This document shows, in pieces, positions 6,103-6,483 of a stretch of 6,483 bases of DNA. Numbering within the stretch: the stretch's first letter is position 1; every line of letters begins with the position of its first letter. The notes under the pieces are model-generated. The model did not search any database and was not told the DNA's origin. It saw nothing but the letters and a program-made list of their open reading frames with translations. Both the position numbers and the translations under genes were made by a program. Source of the DNA: JBCBRD01 sp039819885 (GTDB lineage Bacteria > Pseudomonadota > Alphaproteobacteria > Rhizobiales > Hyphomicrobiaceae); assembly GCA_039819885.1 (NCBI GenBank), contig JBCBRD010000185.1, positions 1-6,483 of the forward strand, written 5' to 3'.

Positions 6103-6483
6103 ATGCCAACGACAACTCAAAAACTCCTGGCTGAAGCCATCGGCACAGCATTTCTGCTCATCGGTGTGGTCGGCTCTGGCATCATGGCCGAAACGCTATC
6201 ACAGGGGAACACGGGGCTTGCACTTCTTTGCAACGCAGCCGCGACGGGTGCAATTTTAGTCGTCCTCATCACCATATTCGGGCCCATCTCAGGCGCCCAC
6301 TTCAATCCCGCAGTGACAATGGTCTTTGCCCTTCGCGGTGAGATCGAAAAACCGATGGCGGGAGCCTACGTCATTATTCAAGTGATAAGCGCCATCCTCG
6401 GTGTCTGGGCAGCTCACCGCGAAGGGCAAAGACCATTGTCACTGCGCTTTTTACATGATCTGTCGGCGCGCCTGCGCGCCGAC
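6103..6483 (+). CDS. aqpS: MIP-family aquaporin, AqpS-like (broken after residue 105 and open at right edge)
   Basis: From the ATG at 6103 the frame is open to the end (127 codons). Residues 1-105 are a typical MIP-channel start: first membrane helix KLLAEAIGTAFLLIGVVGSGIMAE, second helix LALLCNAAATGAILVVLITIFG, the first NPA pore motif in ISGAHFNPAVTMVFALRGE (NPA at 68-70), and a third helix AGAYVIIQVISAILGVWAAH. In ars clusters such channels (AqpS of Sinorhizobium meliloti) let arsenite produced by ArsC leave down its gradient. Codons after residue 105 come from a 34-base inverted copy of 6309-6342 and then unrelated sequence, so residues 106-127 are not believable channel sequence. The second NPA motif is absent from the window. 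A GTG at 6091 is an alternative start, but the ATG fits the family. Confidence 0.85.
   Translation, partial: MPTTTQKLLAEAIGTAFLLIGVVGSGIMAETLSQGNTGLALLCNAAATGAILVVLITIFGPISGAHFNPAVTMVFALRGEIEKPMAGAYVIIQVISAILGVWAAHREGQRPLSLRFLHDLSARLRAD
6309..6446. repeat. 34-base perfect inverted repeat within aqpS
   Basis: Bases 6309-6342, coding for the region just after the NPA motif, recur as an exact reverse complement at 6413-6446, with a 70-base loop (6343-6412). The left arm is native coding sequence; the right arm interrupts the expected channel sequence. The native CTCAC of the Ala-His codons at 6413-6417 coincides with the end of the repeat, a possible microhomology at the junction. Confidence 0.95.
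6462..6483. repeat. Terminal GC-rich palindrome
   Basis: GTCGGCGCGC (6462-6471), a CT loop, and GCGCGCCGAC (6474-6483) form a perfect 10-base-arm inverted repeat that ends on the final base of the window. There is no following T-run in view. It may be a real hairpin or another fold-back at a sequence end. Confidence 0.85.

Noticed and set aside
6309..6446. Invertible promoter or phase-variation switch formed by the 34-base inverted repeat
   Set aside because: The left arm encodes conserved channel residues, no recombinase gene is in view, and the right arm destroys the expected protein; an artefact or templated insertion explains it more simply.
1..6483. CRISPR array, tRNA, rRNA or insertion sequence
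   Set aside because: No regularly spaced direct repeats, no cloverleaf or rRNA-like sequence, and no transposase frame were seen on either strand.

Overview
The window looks like part of an alphaproteobacterial chromosome of moderately high GC, possibly Rhodobacterales or a related marine lineage. The evidence is the housekeeping neighbourhood (midA-lgt facing ubiK-ybjN-proC), alphaproteobacterial-type protein sequences, and compact gene spacing. The order-level placement is inference from synteny and is not proven.

Left part (1-1799, minus strand): lgt (prolipoprotein diacylglyceryl transferase) is followed by midA, a MidA/NDUFAF7-type SAM-dependent methyltransferase. The two overlap by an ATGA and midA runs off the left edge. 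Middle part (2015-4017, plus strand): a small BMFP/UbiK coiled-coil protein, a YbjN-domain protein with a strong ribosome binding site, a near-perfect intrinsic terminator, and then proC (proline biosynthesis), whose start lies only about 20 bases after the terminator. A structured, GC-rich intergenic stretch (4018-4174) separates proC from the convergent arsH.

Right part (4175-6483): an arsenic-resistance cluster. arsH (minus strand) diverges from arsR-arsC (plus strand, overlapping by 11 bases), and then comes a MIP/aquaporin gene (aqpS-like) that enters the right edge. ArsC would reduce arsenate to arsenite. The aquaporin would let arsenite leave down its gradient, as described for AqpS of Sinorhizobium meliloti. 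ArsH would oxidise trivalent organoarsenicals. ArsR, with a CC-x6-C cysteine cluster, would be the As(III)-responsive repressor. No ArsB or Acr3 pump is visible in the window.

Two observations stand out. First, the same promoter-operator module (TTGCAAA, then Y-TTCA, eight bases, TGAAATG) occurs twice in the same orientation, upstream of arsR and upstream of the aquaporin gene, which defines a candidate ArsR regulon. Second, the aquaporin reading frame breaks off after residue 105 in a perfect 34-base inverted copy of its own NPA-motif region. That copy is followed by unrelated sequence ending in a perfect 10-base-arm palindrome exactly at the window edge. This is most likely a fold-back or template-switch chimera at a contig end, though a real rearrangement is possible.
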